A stretch of DNA of 64,000 nucleotides, taken from positions 60,504-124,503 of the forward strand of contig WTGB01000166.1 of NCBI GenBank assembly GCA_011523735.1, in the 5' to 3' direction. Position numbers and translations under genes: made by a program. This document shows positions 1 through 8,415 of the stretch, piece after piece. A model generated the notes under the pieces. The model did no database searches. It was not told the origin of the DNA and was given only the letters and a program-made list of their open reading frames with translations. The stretch comes from Chloroflexota bacterium. Its GTDB lineage: Bacteria > Chloroflexota > Anaerolineae > Aggregatilineales > Phototrophicaceae. Position 1 is the stretch's first letter, and every line of letters begins with the position of its first letter.

Positions 1-1178
1 CCGGCGCGCGCGTTATATACCAGGCTGGCGGTGACGCTGTTGAGCGGAAAATGATGCGTCCCGCTCAAATCGACCAGGATGATATCCGCCAGCTTGCCAG
101 GGGCGATATCGCCCAGGTCTTCCGCCTGCCCGTAGACACGAGCGCTCTCCTGCGTGGCGATCGTCAGCGCCTGTGCTATGGTCAAGTTCTCAGCATCGCC
201 GGTCACTTGCTTCTGCCCCAGCGCCGTTAACCGCATCGCCTCCCACAAGTCGAGCGTGTTGTTGCTGACTGCGCCGTCCGTACCCAAACCGACGGCTATT
301 CCCAATGCCCGCAACTCGACTAAATTATTGAAGCCCATAGCCAGCTTGGCGTATGTCTTGGGGCAGTGCGCGATTCCCACCGGCGCTTGTGCGTCCGCCA
401 GGATTTCGTGGTCGCTAGGTGTGGCGCCCAAGGCATGCGCTAGGATTGTCGGCACTTCAAAGATGCCGCAGACATTTAAGACTTCAATCGGCGTCTGACC
501 TCGTCGGCTTAAGCTCGCCCTCGTCTGTTCCCGCGTCTCCGCCACATGGATATGGATGCCGCTGCCAATCTCATCGGCTTTTTTCGCGCTGGCTCTCAGA
601 AACTCGTCGTCACAGGTGTAAGGCGCGTGCGGTCCCAATATCGTGCGGATCCGGCCGCCGGCAGCGCCATCCCAACGCTGGGCAAAGCCCGCCGTCTCGT
701 CGATCTGCCCCAAGCCATTCGCGCCGAACATCGCTTGGGATAGCAAAGCCCGCGTCCCCGCCTTTTCCACGCCCCGCGCGGCGTAATCCATGTGCCAGTA
801 ATGATCGCTTACCGCGGTGATGCCCGCTTCGATCATCTCGAGCAGACCGAGCTGCATACCCCAATAAACATCTTCCGGCTCCAGATTGGCTTCCAGCTGC
901 CAGATATAATCGTTGAACCAAGTTTCCAGGTTGACATCCTCGCCCATGCCGCGCCACAGCACCATCGCCACGTGAGCATGACTGTTGATGAAACCGGGCA
1001 AGGCCGCTTGACCATCCGCGTCAATGACCTTTTTTGCCCCGGAGGGATCGATTGTCCCGGTCGGTTCAATGGCGTTGATGCGATTTCCGCTAATTCCGAT
1101 GTCATGATCGGCGAGGATGCTGGCGCGCTCGTCACGAAGCTGCAAGACATTGACGCGGCGTATCAGCAGGTCAGTCAT
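1..1178 (-). CDS. Amidohydrolase, MTA/SAH-deaminase-like (partial)
   Basis: I translated the first 392 residues; the frame stays open off the left edge, so the C-terminus is missing. This is the metal-dependent amidohydrolase fold (cytosine deaminase, MTA/SAH deaminase, atrazine-chlorohydrolase relatives), which hydrolytically deaminates purines or related substrates in the cytoplasm. Visible metal ligands are an HAH pair (His67, His69) after the N-terminal beta-sandwich, HIHVAE (His209, His211, Glu214), an AHA His248 and GTDG Asp301. The ATG at 1176-1178 begins MTDLLIRR, typical of family N-termini. It lies 9 bases downstream of the stop of the membrane-protein gene at 1188, so the two are probably co-transcribed leftward. 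The substrate cannot be assigned; MTA/SAH deaminase is the best guess. Confidence 0.85.
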   Translation of the reverse strand, partial: MTDLLIRRVNVLQLRDERASILADHDIGISGNRINAIEPTGTIDPSGAKKVIDADGQAALPGFINSHAHVAMVLWRGMGEDVNLETWFNDYIWQLEANLEPEDVYWGMQLGLLEMIEAGITAVSDHYWHMDYAARGVEKAGTRALLSQAMFGANGLGQIDETAGFAQRWDGAAGGRIRTILGPHAPYTCDDEFLRASAKKADEIGSGIHIHVAETREQTRASLSRRGQTPIEVLNVCGIFEVPTILAHALGATPSDHEILADAQAPVGIAHCPKTYAKLAMGFNNLVELRALGIAVGLGTDGAVSNNTLDLWEAMRLTALGQKQVTGDAENLTIAQALTIATQESARVYGQAEDLGDIAPGKLADIILVDLSGTHHFPLNSVTASLVYNARA

Positions 1179-1187
1179 AGGACGGTC

Positions 1188-2957
1188 TCATTCGGCGCGC
1201 GGCTCCAGCGAAGTGAAATACTCCCGCACCACATCGCGCAAGCCCAACGGCACATAATCGCTTTCCAGCGCGCGGTTCGCCGCATTCTGATAATCACTGA
1301 AGACCGTGTCATAACTCACCCGCGACTCGCCTATGGGATTGTCATCAAAGTCCCCCTCGGCGATCACGGTGTCGTCCGCATCCGTCTCCAGTCGGATCTC
1401 ATTTTGCCCACCACCGGCGATGCCGCTTGGGCTGTACAACGCTTCGTATTCAATTTCGCGGTTTCCCGTCGGATTGTTGTTAGTATCGGCGCCTTGGTCT
1501 TCGCCCGCGCTGCCCGGCAGGCTCACGTTGCTTGGCGCCGCGTCGCCAGCCCCAGCACCGGCCGCCCGGCTGTCTTGATTGCCTTGCTCATTCTCACCTG
1601 AGCCCGGTCGATTGCGTTGCGGTTCTTGATTACCTTGGTTCGCGCCCGGTCCCGCTTCGGCTGCCTGTTGATCGCCCTGCTGACCCGCTCGCCGCTGCCC
1701 CGACTCAGACGGGTTCGCCGGCCCCTGCTGCCCCTCCTGTGATTGTTGCTGAGCGATGGATTCAGCGGCTTCTTCCGCTTGTTCGCTTTGCTCTTGCAGA
1801 AGCATCTGCGCATTCTCGTTTTGTTGCTGTTGCCCCTGCTCTTGCGCCAAGGTTTCCTGCGCCGCATCAAGCTGCTCTTGCAACTCGCCGGTATTGCCCT
1901 CTTGCAGCGCCTCCGCCATCGCAGCCATCTGCTCAGACAATTCACTGTTCATTTGAGCAAGCTCTTCGGCCGCCATGTTCAGCGCTTCAGCCGCTTGGCT
2001 TAGTTCTTCAGCGCTCATGTCCGCCGCATCCTCCGCGATTTGTTCCAATCCCTGCGAAAGATCCTCCAGGTTGCCTGGCGGCTGAGCTTCGCCAGCGGCA
2101 TCCGGATTCTCGCCTTCTGTTTCGGACGGCGGGATGAAATTCTCCAAGGCTTCCAGCGCCGCTTCCAATGCTGACTGATCCAACTCGATCGTATCCTCGA
2201 GGCGATTCTCCAACTCCTCCAGTTGCGACTGCAATTGGCTCATCGCAGCGAAAGCCTCTTCCTCGCTGATCTCTTCTTCTTGCAGGCGCTCCAAAGCCAC
2301 TTCCAGCGCATCGAGCAAGTCTTGCCGATCGACATCGTCCAAGTTCGTATCTTTGGCGATGGTTTCGATCATCTCGCGCAAATCTTCCTGCGCCGCCTCT
2401 ACCGCGGCCGAAGGCGCCTCAGCGATGAAAACGTCGCCGACAATCGCTGGCAGCAAGACCAAACCAACCATTGCGATCGCTAGGACGAGCAACGCCGCCA
2501 ATTCCCGCGGACGAAAGTCCATAGCGATTTGCGCCTTCGGGTCAACGGCCCGCGCCTGTCCCAGCGCATCCTCAATCTGCCGCGCTTCAATTTCAGGATG
2601 TGTCTTTATCCGCCCGTGCATCAACTCAAAGGCGGTGGAGACCCGCTCTTTTAAGCCGAATTCGAGATCAAAGTATCGCGCGCGTTCTGCCAAAGACCGC
2701 GGGAAAAGCAGGGTATAGAGCAAGTTCAATATGCCACCGAGCGCGCAAAGACCGGCGGCGATCAAAGCGAGTTGTTCTGCGGCAAGCCTGAAACGGAAGT
2801 AGCCAACCACCCCCATGACCAGACCAATTATCAGCGCCACAATCAGGGAGCGCGGAATAGTCTTGGATAGCAGCCGCCATTCATGCCGCCGCTCCCAGCT
2901 GTCGACGATCAGTTCAAGTTCGGTCGCTTTGGGTTTGTGCTCTGAATTGCTCTGCAT
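1188..2957 (-). CDS. Membrane protein with long coiled coil, function unknown
   Basis: A 589-residue protein. I place the start at ATG 2957, with a TTG codon immediately before it as an alternative. Three hydrophobic segments lie near residues 40-60, 66-88 and 150-172. They are followed by a Glu/Gln/Ala-rich coiled-coil region (about 185-410), a low-complexity Gly/Asn/Gln linker (about 410-500) and a more ordered C-terminal 75 residues ending in SLEPRAE. The layout resembles DUF4175-like membrane proteins, but I cannot assign a family firmly. The gene precedes the amidohydrolase in the same direction with only 9 bases between. The highly repetitive Gln/Glu coding sequence produces several spurious reading frames on the other strand. 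No function is proposed. Confidence 0.75.
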   Translation of the reverse strand: MQSNSEHKPKATELELIVDSWERRHEWRLLSKTIPRSLIVALIIGLVMGVVGYFRFRLAAEQLALIAAGLCALGGILNLLYTLLFPRSLAERARYFDLEFGLKERVSTAFELMHGRIKTHPEIEARQIEDALGQARAVDPKAQIAMDFRPRELAALLVLAIAMVGLVLLPAIVGDVFIAEAPSAAVEAAQEDLREMIETIAKDTNLDDVDRQDLLDALEVALERLQEEEISEEEAFAAMSQLQSQLEELENRLEDTIELDQSALEAALEALENFIPPSETEGENPDAAGEAQPPGNLEDLSQGLEQIAEDAADMSAEELSQAAEALNMAAEELAQMNSELSEQMAAMAEALQEGNTGELQEQLDAAQETLAQEQGQQQQNENAQMLLQEQSEQAEEAAESIAQQQSQEGQQGPANPSESGQRRAGQQGDQQAAEAGPGANQGNQEPQRNRPGSGENEQGNQDSRAAGAGAGDAAPSNVSLPGSAGEDQGADTNNNPTGNREIEYEALYSPSGIAGGGQNEIRLETDADDTVIAEGDFDDNPIGESRVSYDTVFSDYQNAANRALESDYVPLGLRDVVREYFTSLEPRAE

Positions 2958-3048
2958 CAATATCGTCTCAGGTAAACAGCTATCTCAGTTAAGCCGGCAT
3001 TTGGCAGTGTACGGCGGTAATCAGGCACCTCTAGGATAGCGCTTCTCG

Positions 3049-3384
3049 TCAATCGACCGGCAACACGAATTCGACATGGTTCCTCAACTGATCAGAAGTG
3101 CATGTGGAATGAACGAATCGCAGGAACTTCACCCAATCGCCAATGCTATGCCCTTCATATCCTTTGATGATGCCGGCATGTTCTCCCTCAGTACTGTGCA
3201 GACGATTGAAATCCGCGTCTCGAGTACAGACGACTCGCCCTTGGTCCCTGGCCCGCTGCAAGTGACCGATGTCGCTATCTTTAAGTGGCCCTCGAATTAC
3301 GTCAATGCCGTTTCGTGCCAGTTGCTTGGCAATTTCTGGCGATAGATTTTCGTCTAGATAGAATCGAATCGGGTCGGGTTCCAT
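3049..3384 (-). CDS. DUF5615 PIN-like putative toxin
   Basis: A 111-residue protein starting MEPDPIRFYLDEN. The acidic FYLDEN motif near the N-terminus and CTRDADF around residue 55 are the acidic signatures of DUF5615/Mut7-C-like PIN-fold proteins, which are predicted Mg-dependent RNases. The ATG at 3384 has GGAAG six bases upstream; an in-frame upstream start at 3408 would only lengthen the overlap with the preceding gene. It follows a DUF433 gene, the usual antitoxin partner, and overlaps its 3' end by 83 bases. Local GC is lower than in the flanking metabolic genes, which fits an acquired module. RNase activity is inferred from the family, not shown here. Confidence 0.8.
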   Translation of the reverse strand: MEPDPIRFYLDENLSPEIAKQLARNGIDVIRGPLKDSDIGHLQRARDQGRVVCTRDADFNRLHSTEGEHAGIIKGYEGHSIGDWVKFLRFVHSTCTSDQLRNHVEFVLPVD

Positions 3385-3724
3385 ATTGTGCTTCCGCCAA
3401 CTGCTCATGGTTCACAACGGCTAGCTCGAGATCGGTATCAATGTAGTCGGTATGCGCTGAGTAATAAGCCAACGCATCCTCCACCATGAATAGCTCGATT
3501 GCATAGTGATCCGCGATTTCATCTGGTCCCAGTTCATGGTACTTCTGCGTCGCAACGATGTCAGTCACTTTGATACCAGTACCTTCAATGCAGGGTCGAC
3601 CGCCGCGAATCAGCGGATGCGTTGTGATGCCTTTTGCCAGCGTCCTAAATTTGACGCCATCGTAGTCATCGCTGATATTCGGTTTTTGCCGTTCTATCGT
3701 CTTGTCTTTGCTCGTTGGGTCCAT
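3302..3724 (-). CDS. DUF433 antitoxin-like protein
   Basis: A 140-residue protein. Residues about 30-105 match the DUF433 pattern: HPLIRGGRPCIEGTGIKV, then a helix-turn-helix-like stretch with GPDEIADHY. DUF433 proteins are winged-helix, DNA-binding antitoxins paired with DUF5615 toxins. The start is ATG 3724 with GGAG nine bases upstream; a TTG five codons earlier is possible. The last 28 residues lie in the overlap with the DUF5615 gene and look unlike the family, which normally ends near residue 110, so the tail may be an extension by lost stop. A TATAAT box on this strand at 3770-3775 could drive the pair, probably with autoregulation. Confidence 0.8.
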   Translation of the reverse strand: MDPTSKDKTIERQKPNISDDYDGVKFRTLAKGITTHPLIRGGRPCIEGTGIKVTDIVATQKYHELGPDEIADHYAIELFMVEDALAYYSAHTDYIDTDLELAVVNHEQLAEAQYGTRPDSILSRRKSIARNCQATGTKRH

Positions 3725-3769
3725 GATATTGCTCTCCAACTACTGCAACGCCTGTCGCAATGTTCAATG

Positions 3770-3775
3770 ATTATA
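3770..3775 (-). promoter_or_regulatory. Putative -10 box for the DUF433/DUF5615 pair
   Basis: A perfect TATAAT on the minus strand, 46 bases upstream of the DUF433 ATG. No convincing -35 element is visible at 16-18 bases, so confidence is limited. Confidence 0.4.
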
Positions 3776-3878
3776 ACCCAAAGTGGTGCTGCAAAGCAGC
3801 GGCCAACCGCCTCTGACCGCGCTTGCATAATCGCTGTCATGGCGCTAAGGTGACGGTGCAACCAGCGCGAGGAAATCC

Positions 3879-4841
3879 ATGCCGCAAACCTACATTGTAA
3901 CCGGCGCCGCCGGCTTCATCGGATCGCATATCGCCGAGCGCCTGCTGCGCGATGGACAGCGCGTCAAAGTCATCGATAACTTGCTGACCGGCAAACGCGA
4001 AAACCTCGACGTCTTGCGCTCGCTTAACGGTGACCTTTCGATAACCATCGGCTCCTTAACCGACCTCGAAACGTTACAATCGCTCTTTTGCGGCGCCGAC
4101 TACGTCCTGCATCAAGCGGCCCTGCCATCGGTCCCGCGCAGCATCGCCGACCCGCTCGAAACCCACCGCCATTGCGTCACCGGCACGCTTAACGTGCTGA
4201 TCGCCGCCCGCGACAACGATGTCAAGCGCGTGGTCTATGCCGCCTCGAGCTCAGCGTACGGCAACCGAATCAACGGCGCAAAGACAGAATCGCAGACACC
4301 CGCTCCCATCTCACCCTACGGCGCAGCCAAACTTGCGGGTGAATATTACAGTGCCGCTTTTACACACTCTTTCGGTCTGGAAACAGTCGCGCTGCGTTAC
4401 TTCAATGTCTTCGGTCCGCGCCAGGATCCGCATTCAACATACGCTGCCGTCATCCCCAAGTTCATCAACCAGATGCTCCGCGGCCAGCGCCCCGCTATTT
4501 ACGGGGACGGCCAGCATAGCCGCGACTTCACCTATGTCGACAATGTCGTGGCTGGTAACCTGCTGGCTTGCACGGCGCCAAAAGCCGCTGCCCAGACCAT
4601 CAATCTGGCCGCCGGTGGACGTATCACTATCGATGAACTTGTGGCGCAGTTGAATACCATCCTCGGCAGCCAGCTCCCGCCCATATACTCAGCTGAGCGC
4701 CCGGGCGACATCCGCCATTCACAAGCCGATGTGACCAAGGCCCGTGAACTGCTTGGTTTCGAGCGGGTCGTCGGCTTTGCCGAGGGGCTCCGCCGCACAG
4801 TGGCTTGGTATCGGAATCTGCCGCCTCCCCGCCAAATGTAG
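3879..4841 (+). CDS. NAD-dependent epimerase/dehydratase (sugar nucleotide)
   Basis: A 320-residue extended SDR. The N-terminal Rossmann motif TGAAGFIGSHIAE (residues 7-19) binds NAD, and the catalytic Tyr-x-x-x-Lys is SPYGAAKLAGEYY (about residues 146-158), preceded by a serine-rich AASSSAYG. These features place it among UDP-glucose 4-epimerase/UDP-glucuronate epimerase-type enzymes that supply sugar nucleotides for surface glycans. Length is typical of the family. AGGA lies six bases before the ATG, and a weak CATAAT box sits at 3826-3831. A perfect 10-base inverted repeat begins at the last base of the stop codon and probably ends the transcript. The exact sugar specificity cannot be read from sequence. 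Confidence 0.88.
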   Translation: MPQTYIVTGAAGFIGSHIAERLLRDGQRVKVIDNLLTGKRENLDVLRSLNGDLSITIGSLTDLETLQSLFCGADYVLHQAALPSVPRSIADPLETHRHCVTGTLNVLIAARDNDVKRVVYAASSSAYGNRINGAKTESQTPAPISPYGAAKLAGEYYSAAFTHSFGLETVALRYFNVFGPRQDPHSTYAAVIPKFINQMLRGQRPAIYGDGQHSRDFTYVDNVVAGNLLACTAPKAAAQTINLAAGGRITIDELVAQLNTILGSQLPPIYSAERPGDIRHSQADVTKARELLGFERVVGFAEGLRRTVAWYRNLPPPRQM

Positions 4842-4861
4842 GGCGACCAACTTGGTCGCCC
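4841..4861. repeat. Palindromic element GGGCGACCAA-c-TTGGTCGCCC
   Basis: A perfect inverted repeat with 10-base arms and one central base, starting on the last base of the epimerase stop codon. The same arm sequence recurs in the longer element at 34724-34743, so this is a member of a dispersed palindromic family. It could also fold as a transcript-end hairpin, although no U-tract follows. Confidence 0.7.
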
Positions 4862-4884
4862 GCAATTTCCCAATCTTCCAGTGT

Positions 4885-4913
4885 TTGGACATCTCACTTA
4901 GCTTGGCTATAAT
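4885..4913 (+). promoter_or_regulatory. Promoter of the rhodanese gene
   Basis: TTGGAC at 4885-4890 and TATAAT at 4908-4913 are separated by exactly 17 bases, a near-consensus housekeeping sigma-70-type promoter. It lies 33 bases upstream of the ATG at 4947. Confidence 0.7.
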
Positions 4914-4946
4914 GCCCACAGTGGCAGAGCTACCCAAGGTCCAGCC

Positions 4947-5279
4947 ATGTACACTGACATTAGCACAGAAGAGTTTCGCCAACAGTTCGCCAGTGGGCAG
5001 GCCGGCGCATACCAACTCATTGACGTGCGCGAAGAAGAAGAACATGCCGAAGCGCACATCCCCGGCACGCTAAACATCCCGCTCAGTGAATTCATGGCGC
5101 GGGTTGACGAAATCAGCGAAGATATGCCCGTGCTGCTCGTCTGCAACACGGGCGTCCGTTCGTCGCAGGCCGCGCTCTTCCTGGCGAGCATGGGCTACGA
5201 CGACATCTATAATCTCGAAGACGGCACCAAAGGCTGGCTACAGCAGGGCTATGCGGTCGAAAGCGTAGACGAGTCCTAA
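4947..5279 (+). CDS. Single-domain rhodanese (sulfurtransferase)
   Basis: A 110-residue protein that is one complete rhodanese domain. It has the LIDVREEEE motif near residue 25, HIPGTLNIP near 43, and the catalytic loop CNTGVRS at about residues 66-72 with the persulfide-forming Cys. No signal peptide or membrane segment, so it is cytosolic. It has its own strong promoter and precedes, in the same direction by 176 bases, an orphan molybdenum hydroxylase subunit. Members of that enzyme class need a sulfurated cofactor, so a sulfur-relay role is conceivable but unproven. A general persulfide carrier is equally likely. Confidence 0.9.
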   Translation: MYTDISTEEFRQQFASGQAGAYQLIDVREEEEHAEAHIPGTLNIPLSEFMARVDEISEDMPVLLVCNTGVRSSQAALFLASMGYDDIYNLEDGTKGWLQQGYAVESVDES

Positions 5280-5359
5280 TCTGCTAGCCGGCGAAGTGCT
5301 CTAGAGTAGGAAATGAAGAATTGTTGAAACATTACGAAATGGCGCAAAGATTGGTAGTT

Positions 5360-5417
5360 GTAGGCGCGACTGACGGCCTAGTGGGTGTCTACGCGATCCT
5401 GTGAGCCGCCCGCCTAC
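5360..5417. repeat. Short interspersed element with imperfect terminal inverted repeats
   Basis: The left end GTAGGCGCGAC (5360-5370) and right end GAGCCGCCCGCCTAC (5403-5417) are imperfectly complementary. The GTAGG...CCTAC termini resemble those of the element at 34681-34749, suggesting a decayed copy of the same small non-coding family. Confidence 0.4.
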
Positions 5418-5455
5418 GTGCTTAGAAGTTCAATCAAAATAAGGAGTTGATGGCA

Positions 5456-7750
5456 ATGGTTTTACGCTCGCTGGTAGGCGCAAGTGTCAAGCGCAAAGAA
5501 GACCCAAGCCTGATCACCGGCGCCGGCAAATATGTCGGCGATCTCAAGCTGCCCGGCATGCGCCACATCGCCTTCGTCCGCAGCCCTTACGCCCATGCGA
5601 AAATCCTCAGCATTGATATCGCGACGGCAGCGGCTCGCGATGGCGTGCTCGCTGTGATCACCGGCAAAGACATGCGCGAGCAATGGGAAGCGGTGCCGGT
5701 CGCCGGTGGCGACATCGCCCAAGAAAACTACAGCCATCTCGCGCTGTCGGTGGACCGCGTTCGCCATGTCGGCGAGGTCGTCGCCGCTATCATCGCCACA
5801 TCGCCGGAAATAGCTGAAGACGCCATCGACGATGTCGACATTGAGTGGGAGGAATTGCCCGCCGCCGCCGACTTGCTCAGCGCCTATGGCAGCGATGCGC
5901 CGCCGGTATTCGACGGCTTGGACAGCAATATCATTGATACAGGCGAGAAGAAAACTGACGATGTCGACGAAGTCTTCGCCAAAGCGCCGCACAGGCTGAG
6001 CCAGCGCATGCTCAGTCAACGCGTCGCTGGCGTGCCGATGGAAGTCCGCACCGTGGCTGCCGCTCCCGATGTCGTCACCGGCGGCATCACGCTTTGGTCC
6101 AGTACCCAGATTCCACATGGCCTGCGCTCGGCTCTTGCAGGGGTTCTGCGCCTGCCAGAGAACATGCTGCGCGTGATTGCGCCCAACGTCGGCGGTGGCT
6201 TCGGCGTCAAGAACCAACTCTACCCGGAAGAAATCGCGGTCGCCAAGTTGGCTCAACACTTTAACATGCCGCTGAAATGGGCGGGGACGCGTGTCGAGCA
6301 CTTCGTCTCCACTACCCACGGTCGCTCGCAAATTGCCGATGTTGAAGTTGCTTTCGCTGCTGATGGCGCGATACTCGGTTTGCGCCTGCACGTCATCGGC
6401 GAATTGGGTGCCTATCCGCCTTTCTACGACATCGCTCACCTCACCGGCCTGATGGCCACTGGCAACTACCATATCCCCGCCGTACACTTCAAAGCCAGCA
6501 ATGTCTTCACTAATACAGTTGCAGTGGCGGCCTACCGCGGCGCTGGGCGTCCAGAAGCCATCTATTATATCGAACGTGCCATCGACATGATCGCCGCCGA
6601 ACTTGACATGGATCCCGCCGCCGTCCGCCGCCGCAATTACGTCAAACCCGAACAATTCCCCTACAAAACCCCAACCGGTTCAACCTACGACACCGGCGAT
6701 TATGAAACGAACCTGGACACAGCCCTGCAAACAGCCAACTACGCCGCCCTGCGCGCTGAACAAGCTACGCGTCGCGCGAGCAATTCCGATTCCTTGCTTG
6801 GGATCGGCTTGGCGACCTATGTGGAAATGTGTGGCTTCGGGCCTTATGAGAGCGGCGTCGTGCGCGTCGAGCCCAGTGGCGTCGTCACCGTTTACACCGG
6901 TACATCGCCTCACGGCCAAGGCTTGCAGACCACCTTTGCTCAGATCGTCGCTGACGAGATCGGCGCGGATTATGACAACGTCATCGTCAAGCACGGCGAT
7001 ACCGGCGCGCAGCCCGTCGGCGTCGGCACCTTCGGCAGCCGCAGTTTGGCCATCGGCGGATCAGCCATCATCCGCTCCGCGATTAAAGTCCGAGAAAAAG
7101 CCATATCCATCGCGGCACACATGCTGGAAGCCTCGCCCGGCGACATTGAGTTTGCCGATGGTGAATATCGCGTCAAGGGCGTCCCCAGCCGCAGCTTGAC
7201 CCTCAAGGACATCGCCTCCCGCGCCTATAGCGACCGCCTGCCTGATGATATCGACACCGGCTTGGAAGCGACCGATTTCTTCCGTCCGCCCGACTTTATC
7301 TATCCCTTTGGCACGCACATCGCCGTCGTCGAGATCGAGCGCGACACCGGCTGCGTCAGCTTACGCGAATACTATTCCGTCGACGACTGCGGTCCCCGCA
7401 TCAGCCCCCTGCTCGTCGAAGGGCAAATCCACGGCGGCTTGGCGCAAGGCATCGGTCAAGCGCTGCTCGAAGAGGTGATCTTTGACGGTCAGGGCCAGCT
7501 TCTCACCGGTTCGATGATGGATTACGCCATGCCCCGCGCCGATAACTTTCCCGCCTTCACCATCGACAAGACCGTCACCGAAACCACCCTCAATCCCCTC
7601 GGCGCCAAAGGCATCGGCGAAGCCGCCACCATCGGCTCTACGCCGGCCGTGGTCAACGCCGTCATTGACGCGCTCCAACCTCTTGGTCCCCGCCATCTCG
7701 ATATGCCTTTGACGCCGCGCCGGGTCTGGGAAGCGATCAACCAGTCCTAG
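5456..7750 (+). CDS. Molybdopterin-binding large subunit, CoxL form II / xanthine dehydrogenase family
   Basis: A 764-residue molybdenum hydroxylase catalytic subunit that oxidises an unidentified substrate (aldehyde, purine or other heterocycle) at a Mo-cytosine-dinucleotide-type centre. AYRGAGR at residues 359-365 is the active-site loop of form II CoxL-like proteins; true CO dehydrogenases carry AYxCSFR. Also visible are the cofactor-binding NVGGGFG and a C-terminal GIGEAA with the catalytic Glu at about 722. AAGGAG (5441-5446) lies nine bases before ATG 5456; an ATG at 5450 is also possible. The usual FAD and 2Fe-2S subunits are absent on both sides, so they must be elsewhere or the protein works differently. 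Confidence 0.88.
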   Translation: MVLRSLVGASVKRKEDPSLITGAGKYVGDLKLPGMRHIAFVRSPYAHAKILSIDIATAAARDGVLAVITGKDMREQWEAVPVAGGDIAQENYSHLALSVDRVRHVGEVVAAIIATSPEIAEDAIDDVDIEWEELPAAADLLSAYGSDAPPVFDGLDSNIIDTGEKKTDDVDEVFAKAPHRLSQRMLSQRVAGVPMEVRTVAAAPDVVTGGITLWSSTQIPHGLRSALAGVLRLPENMLRVIAPNVGGGFGVKNQLYPEEIAVAKLAQHFNMPLKWAGTRVEHFVSTTHGRSQIADVEVAFAADGAILGLRLHVIGELGAYPPFYDIAHLTGLMATGNYHIPAVHFKASNVFTNTVAVAAYRGAGRPEAIYYIERAIDMIAAELDMDPAAVRRRNYVKPEQFPYKTPTGSTYDTGDYETNLDTALQTANYAALRAEQATRRASNSDSLLGIGLATYVEMCGFGPYESGVVRVEPSGVVTVYTGTSPHGQGLQTTFAQIVADEIGADYDNVIVKHGDTGAQPVGVGTFGSRSLAIGGSAIIRSAIKVREKAISIAAHMLEASPGDIEFADGEYRVKGVPSRSLTLKDIASRAYSDRLPDDIDTGLEATDFFRPPDFIYPFGTHIAVVEIERDTGCVSLREYYSVDDCGPRISPLLVEGQIHGGLAQGIGQALLEEVIFDGQGQLLTGSMMDYAMPRADNFPAFTIDKTVTETTLNPLGAKGIGEAATIGSTPAVVNAVIDALQPLGPRHLDMPLTPRRVWEAINQS

Positions 7751-7767
7751 TTAGCTTATCGAATGCC

Positions 7768-8355
7768 ATGTCACGCGAATACTCCCTCGAGCGCGATCTG
7801 ACCGAACTCGAGCAGATGGCGGAACGGCTGCAAGACTATGTCCTCGGCGACAGGCTTTATCTGCCGCTCGCCGCTGGCTATTCACGCAGTTCCACCCTGC
7901 CACAACTGAGCGCGGGCACCCTGCTGCTACGCCGGCGCCGGCTGATGCGCTTGCGCTCCTCTCTGAGTAAATCCCAGCATTCGCGCCTCTCAGCAGCGCT
8001 TCAGCAGCACGACGCTGTCCAACGCGAGTGGACCCTACACTACGAACGCAAACTCAAAGGGGAAGTGCCAGCGCGCTTGAAGCAGATGTACGCCTTCTTC
8101 CGCGATTGCCAAGAAAATCCGGGGGGCTGTGCCTCCGCTTATCCGCCGGAAGCGCTCCGCCGCACCATCGTGCAAGAAATCCTGTTCGCGATGGACGAGT
8201 TTGGCTACTACAAGCGTGAACTCATGTCGAGCGTAGAACGGATGGATATTGCCCTGCGTCGTCTCCTGCATGCCGATAGATTCATCTGGTCAGCGCGCCT
8301 GGAATCCCTGTATCCGCGCCAGGATTTTTGGTGGTTGTATGGCAATCCCGCCTAA
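7768..8355 (+). CDS. Hypothetical protein, charged helical
   Basis: A 195-residue protein of no family I recognise. It is predicted to be soluble and helical, rich in Arg, Leu and Glu, with heptad-like stretches (about residues 1-30 and 60-110). It ends in an aromatic segment with DFWWLYG. It begins 17 bases after the stop of the molybdopterin subunit in the same direction, so it may be co-transcribed. No clear Shine-Dalgarno sequence is visible. A role as an accessory or maturation factor for the upstream enzyme would be a guess from position only. Confidence 0.6.
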   Translation: MSREYSLERDLTELEQMAERLQDYVLGDRLYLPLAAGYSRSSTLPQLSAGTLLLRRRRLMRLRSSLSKSQHSRLSAALQQHDAVQREWTLHYERKLKGEVPARLKQMYAFFRDCQENPGGCASAYPPEALRRTIVQEILFAMDEFGYYKRELMSSVERMDIALRRLLHADRFIWSARLESLYPRQDFWWLYGNPA

Positions 8356-8415
8356 TCGCGCATTCGCATTGTCATCTATTGCGGAGAATATCCATATTAG
8401 ATTTGTGGAAACAAG

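Noticed and set aside
792..1601. Long plus-strand open frame antisense to the amidohydrolase and coiled-coil genes
   Set aside because: It spans the junction of two well-supported minus-strand genes, has no family features and arises from GC-rich codon bias on the opposite strand.
5462..6655. 397-codon minus-strand frame under the CoxL-like gene
   Set aside because: Entirely antisense to a gene with clear molybdopterin motifs; no domain or start signals.
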